Shown in pieces: positions 22,667 through 26,054 of a stretch of DNA of 26,054 nucleotides. Each line of letters begins with the position of its first letter. Within the stretch, counting starts at the first letter, position 1. The DNA lies in contig JAKUTA010000001.1 of NCBI GenBank assembly GCA_022447885.1, positions 1 through 26,054 on the forward strand, written 5' to 3'. This stretch comes from Candidatus Poseidoniales archaeon. Lineage in GTDB: Archaea; Thermoplasmatota; Poseidoniia; Poseidoniales; Thalassarchaeaceae. A program made the position numbers and the translations under genes. The notes below the pieces were generated by a model. It had not been told where the DNA came from. It did no database searches and saw only the letters and a program-made list of their open reading frames with translations.

Positions 22667-25600
22667 TGGCGCTCACCTCCGACCGATGCCGCGAGTCCAC
22701 AGATCGCCTTCACGTCGCAATAACTGCAACTCGACTGTCGTGGGGTTGGGTGCACCAATCCCGCAGACGCCTGTTCTGATGCGAGCAGCGCCGCAGTGAT
22801 GCGATGACGTATCCACGAACGGAACGGGTTGCTCGTCACCGACGAGGCTTTCTCGGACGGCTGGCGATACACCTGCGCAACCAGAGAACCGACTGTTCCG
22901 AGACCGAGCAGCCTGACCTCATCGATGAAGTCGGGATCGACCTCCAGGTAATGGCCCGAGCGTTCTCCGACCTCCGTGATGCCCACGGCGATCACCCGAT
23001 CCCCGGGGTGGCAGACCTCCCACGCGCGTGCGTAGAGAGCGAGTTGGACATCCTCCATCAGATCGCGGCGGTGGCGCAATCCACCTTTGCCGGGGTTGGG
23101 TCCCTCGAGCGTCTTGAGGTCGCGGATGATGACGAGACGGCGGGCGTTCCACTCCTCCTTCTCATCGAGGTCCAGCGGGCAGACCTCCTCCACCCCGTCC
23201 TCGTCCACCCACACGGTCTGTTCACCGGTGATGGCCGAGCCACCTCCATGGGGGAAGAGTTCGACGCGGTCGATGTTGCCGCGCACGAGGATCGGGGCGG
23301 GGACGTCCTTGCCCTTGTCGGGTAACTCGAGTTTGACTCCGGGTTCCTCCTCAGAGCGCGGCAGCGACCATTCGAGGGCGAGCACGGAGGCTTCGGCGAG
23401 TGACAACTCCGCGCGCAGCAGGTCCCCGAAGCGGCCGACGGGAGCGATGGGCACCGGATTCGCCAGCCAGTCGGCCCACTCCGAGTCGTTCATGCCGACG
23501 AGGTCTAGGCGGCGGGCAGCGGCGACCCCGTCGCCGCGCCTGAGCCAGGGCGCATGCTCGTCAACGATGCTCAGCAGACGCTGCATCAACTCGGCTTCGC
23601 TCTCTCCGCAGACGGCGAGTGAATGCGGGGTGAAACTCGTGCGCTCTTCGCCCAGGGTGATCCCGAGCACGTCGCACAGCAGTTCGGCGTAGGCGCCGTG
23701 CAGCAACAGGCCGCGGGTACGGTTGTCGATGTCCTCCTCGAGGGACTCGAGCTGCGAGGCCTTCAGGCGCACCTTCAGCCACGCCTGGCGCGGGCAGGTC
23801 AACCATGAGCGGAGGCGACTCGCCGACCAGTGGCGGACCGTGCCGGTGGCCTTCGCCTCGAATCCGTGGCGGTGGTCGTTGTCGGCAATCGCAATCCCAG
23901 ACGGTGCCAACGGGCGGGGGTCGACACTGAGAGCGAACCTGCCGTTGGGCAGGCGCAGTCCGATGGTCGGCCAGGACGCATGCTCCCTCGGACTCGGGTC
24001 CTCGGTCGCCTTCGGTTGCAGCCGAAGCCGCTCTATGCTCACCATCCGGTGCTTCTCTGAGTCGGAAAGGAAATGCTGCTCATCGCTGCCGCGCAGCGGC
24101 TGACGGCGCAACCGGTCACGCATCAACGGCTCATCGAGCGGGACTGTCAACGCAGCCGGATTCAACGCGCCGCTGGCGGGTGCCCTCGCCGCGTGCAGGT
24201 CGATGCCGTCCCGCTGCCGCCGGTCACGGGCAGAACCGCCGGTGACCGCGATCTCGAACCTGCCCTCATCACGGTGGATGACGGCGACCGGACGGGCGAT
24301 CAGGTAGTCGGAGGTCGTTGAAGCCGAGGTCGTGAGTTCGTGCACCGCCCAAGCGGATTCAGCATCACCTTCGAGTCCGGCGACGTCGCCATGACCGAGG
24401 AAGGAGGGCAGCATCACCTCATCGACCACGGGGAGTTTCTGGAGCCATTCGGAGAGCGGCGCGGCGGGCTGACCGCTCTCGTCATCGGGAGCGTCGAGAA
24501 CCACCACCTCGGAAGCGGCGTGCAGCAGGTGGTGGAAGCAGTGGCGTGCTTGGCGCATTCTCGCATCGGGAGGTAGGATATCCAGTTCGGCACGCTCTTC
24601 GTCAGCGAGTCCGGGAATGCTCTCCGGGCGAAGGTCCCATGAGCCGGTGTCGAGATGTGTCAGGATGATCAGGTCAGCGGAACAACCGAGCGCGTCACTC
24701 GGCGTGAGCAGACGCACACGGTCGTCATCCCCGTCGCTCGCGGGGAATGTGAGACCAGCCAGCAGGTCGAGCAGTTCGAACACCCATTCACGGCCGTCGG
24801 CAGCCGGCTGCTGGCCGATCAATCGCTGCGAGCGGCGCAGGCCAGCGTGCGCTTGCAGCAGGTGCTGCAGTCCGGAGATCGAGGCTTGCCGTCCACCGTC
24901 GAGATGCTCGTTCCATCCGCTCCAGTCGATGTTCTGCAGCAGGTCGCGCAGCCAGGCATCACCATTGGCAGCCGCAGCGGGAAGTGGCAAGGGCTCGCCG
25001 CTGGAGCAACCGGTCACCAGCAGCGCCTCGTCGAGCACGGAGCGGTCATCACCGCGCAGCAGCGGACGCAGTCTGTTGGCGATGCTGAGCAGCCACCACT
25101 GAGTCTGTTCGTGGCGGCGATTCTGGATGTGCTCCGGCACGTAGCCTGAGTCGATCGGGCGGCGAGCGAGCGCCTGCAGCCAACGCCTGAGGGCGCCCGG
25201 ACCTCCGAGAAGATGGAAGCCGCGCGACACCTCCTCGAGCACATCGATGTCGGCGATGGGACGCCAATCCCCCTCTGTGGGGTGCTGCTCTGGACACAAC
25301 CAATCCGTCGAGAGCATCAGGGTACGTTGCATCGCCAACCCGCGCAGCCTGTCCAGGGACCACGCCTCCTCTCCGGTCGCCAGAGTCGCGAGTTCGGCCG
25401 TCCAGTGAACGGCGGGGCTGTCGAGCAGCGCGGTCACAGCTGTCGGACATCGAACACCCAGTTCTGCGAATGAACGACCCCAGGATTCAGCCCTCTCACA
25501 GAGGCCTGGATCGATGATGATCGCCGTGGCGGTCGGCTCGCTGTCCTCCAACCACGCTGCCACCAGTTCACGTGTCGCCAACTGCGCCTGCTGCCAGCGG

Positions 25601-26054
25601 GAGAGCAGAATGCGCACGCTGCGGGGCGGATCATCCTGCTCTCTGACAGCATCGAACGGAGGGTGAGCAGGCACCCACGCAGGCAGGCCTTCTTCGCTGT
25701 TCACCGGAACCTGCTCGTCGAGGTTGAGGCCGTGCACCCCCATGCGTGGGCTGCCCGGCTGACAGAGTTCATGCAGCGGCTTGAAGCGAGCCAGAGCGCG
25801 TAGCAGGCGGCAGCGGAGCGGCGAAAGGGTCGGCGGATGGTCGAGCAGGATGATTCCGTCCAGCGGTAGCAGGCCGAATGGAGGCTCGTCGGCTTCGAGC
25901 GCCTCGAGAGCGGTGACCAGCGCGTGCAGCTGCACATCGGCGTGCATCCCTCCGAGTCCGTCAGCGAGTCTGCGGATGACACGCCGGAAGGCGGACAGCC
26001 CCGGTCCTTCGAAAGCCGGTACATCCTGTTCGCGCAGTGTCCGATTCAGCGCGG
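22657..26054 (-). CDS. AddB-like nuclease/helicase subunit, 5' truncated by the window
   Basis: The frame stays open to the right edge, giving 1131 visible codons; the ATG at 25947 is internal, because conserved-looking frame continues 35 codons beyond it, and the N-terminal Walker A region is missing. Residue numbers count from that ATG. A degenerate UvrD motif V region (VRLLTPSDALGCSADLIILT, 411-430) is followed by a PD-(D/E)XK nuclease: RGNIDRVEL (889-897), IRDLKT (941-946), and QLALYARAW (968-976). Cys718 (LTCPRQAW), Cys1074, Cys1077 and Cys1083 match the four-cysteine iron-sulphur arrangement of AddB and Cas4. It overlaps the AddA-like gene by ten bases, so the two are probably made together as one complex. 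Confidence 0.88.
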   Translation of the reverse strand, partial: ALNRTLREQDVPAFEGPGLSAFRRVIRRLADGLGGMHADVQLHALVTALEALEADEPPFGLLPLDGIILLDHPPTLSPLRCRLLRALARFKPLHELCQPGSPRMGVHGLNLDEQVPVNSEEGLPAWVPAHPPFDAVREQDDPPRSVRILLSRWQQAQLATRELVAAWLEDSEPTATAIIIDPGLCERAESWGRSFAELGVRCPTAVTALLDSPAVHWTAELATLATGEEAWSLDRLRGLAMQRTLMLSTDWLCPEQHPTEGDWRPIADIDVLEEVSRGFHLLGGPGALRRWLQALARRPIDSGYVPEHIQNRRHEQTQWWLLSIANRLRPLLRGDDRSVLDEALLVTGCSSGEPLPLPAAAANGDAWLRDLLQNIDWSGWNEHLDGGRQASISGLQHLLQAHAGLRRSQRLIGQQPAADGREWVFELLDLLAGLTFPASDGDDDRVRLLTPSDALGCSADLIILTHLDTGSWDLRPESIPGLADEERAELDILPPDARMRQARHCFHHLLHAASEVVVLDAPDDESGQPAAPLSEWLQKLPVVDEVMLPSFLGHGDVAGLEGDAESAWAVHELTTSASTTSDYLIARPVAVIHRDEGRFEIAVTGGSARDRRQRDGIDLHAARAPASGALNPAALTVPLDEPLMRDRLRRQPLRGSDEQHFLSDSEKHRMVSIERLRLQPKATEDPSPREHASWPTIGLRLPNGRFALSVDPRPLAPSGIAIADNDHRHGFEAKATGTVRHWSASRLRSWLTCPRQAWLKVRLKASQLESLEEDIDNRTRGLLLHGAYAELLCDVLGITLGEERTSFTPHSLAVCGESEAELMQRLLSIVDEHAPWLRRGDGVAAARRLDLVGMNDSEWADWLANPVPIAPVGRFGDLLRAELSLAEASVLALEWSLPRSEEEPGVKLELPDKGKDVPAPILVRGNIDRVELFPHGGGSAITGEQTVWVDEDGVEEVCPLDLDEKEEWNARRLVIIRDLKTLEGPNPGKGGLRHRRDLMEDVQLALYARAWEVCHPGDRVIAVGITEVGERSGHYLEVDPDFIDEVRLLGLGTVGSLVAQVYRQPSEKASSVTSNPFRSWIRHRITAALLASEQASAGLVHPTPRQSSCSYCDVKAICGLAASVGGERQWS

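Overview
The window is almost certainly from a high-GC archaeon. It has an archaeal-type ribosomal stalk operon in which both L10/P0 and L12/P1 end in the acidic-linker plus GLGxLFG tail. It also has a Sec61-gamma-type SecE beside ftsZ, a RaSEA-like archaeosine-synthesis radical SAM protein and an archaeal YchF/YGR210-type GTPase. Gene order, the frequent acidic tails and the added SAP domains suggest Thermoplasmatota, probably a marine Group II (Poseidoniales) genome. That placement is inference, since no rRNA or marker tree was available.

Layout. (1) 1-1897, minus strand: ftsZ, secE, and the 5' end of a gene with an N-terminal SAP domain, which by position is probably spt5. (2) 2141-4391, plus strand: a stand-alone L11 C-terminal-domain-like protein, then L1, L10 and L12; the L1 leader holds a possible L1-binding hairpin. 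(3) 4508-8432, plus strand: an unrecognised protein, a membrane-anchored secreted protein, an IFT52/GldG-like Rossmann protein and two tandem SPFH (stomatin/prohibitin-type) proteins. (4) 8470-15083, minus strand: YchF-like GTPase; a polytopic CcoN-like protein that lacks the recognisable copper/heme histidines and ends in an acidic linker plus SAP domain; its 88-residue two-helix neighbour; a RaSEA-like radical SAM enzyme; a membrane-anchored alpha/beta hydrolase; and an acidic coiled-coil protein. (5) 15171-16229, plus strand: a CPBP intramembrane protease, divergent from the coiled-coil gene across one TATA-like box. (6) 16232-26054, minus strand: an AddAB-like helicase-nuclease pair, with the AddB-like gene cut by the right edge, followed by an M20 peptidase.

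The strongest leads are the CcoN-like/SAP fusion with its two-helix partner, the AddAB-like pair in which both subunits appear to carry four-cysteine nuclease domains, the isolated L11 C-terminal domain in the L1 operon, and short inverted repeats at the 5' ends of several genes. Coding is dense. No stretch over 300 bases lacks a gene, the largest gap being 1898-2140. I saw no tRNA, rRNA, CRISPR array, insertion sequence or T-run terminator.
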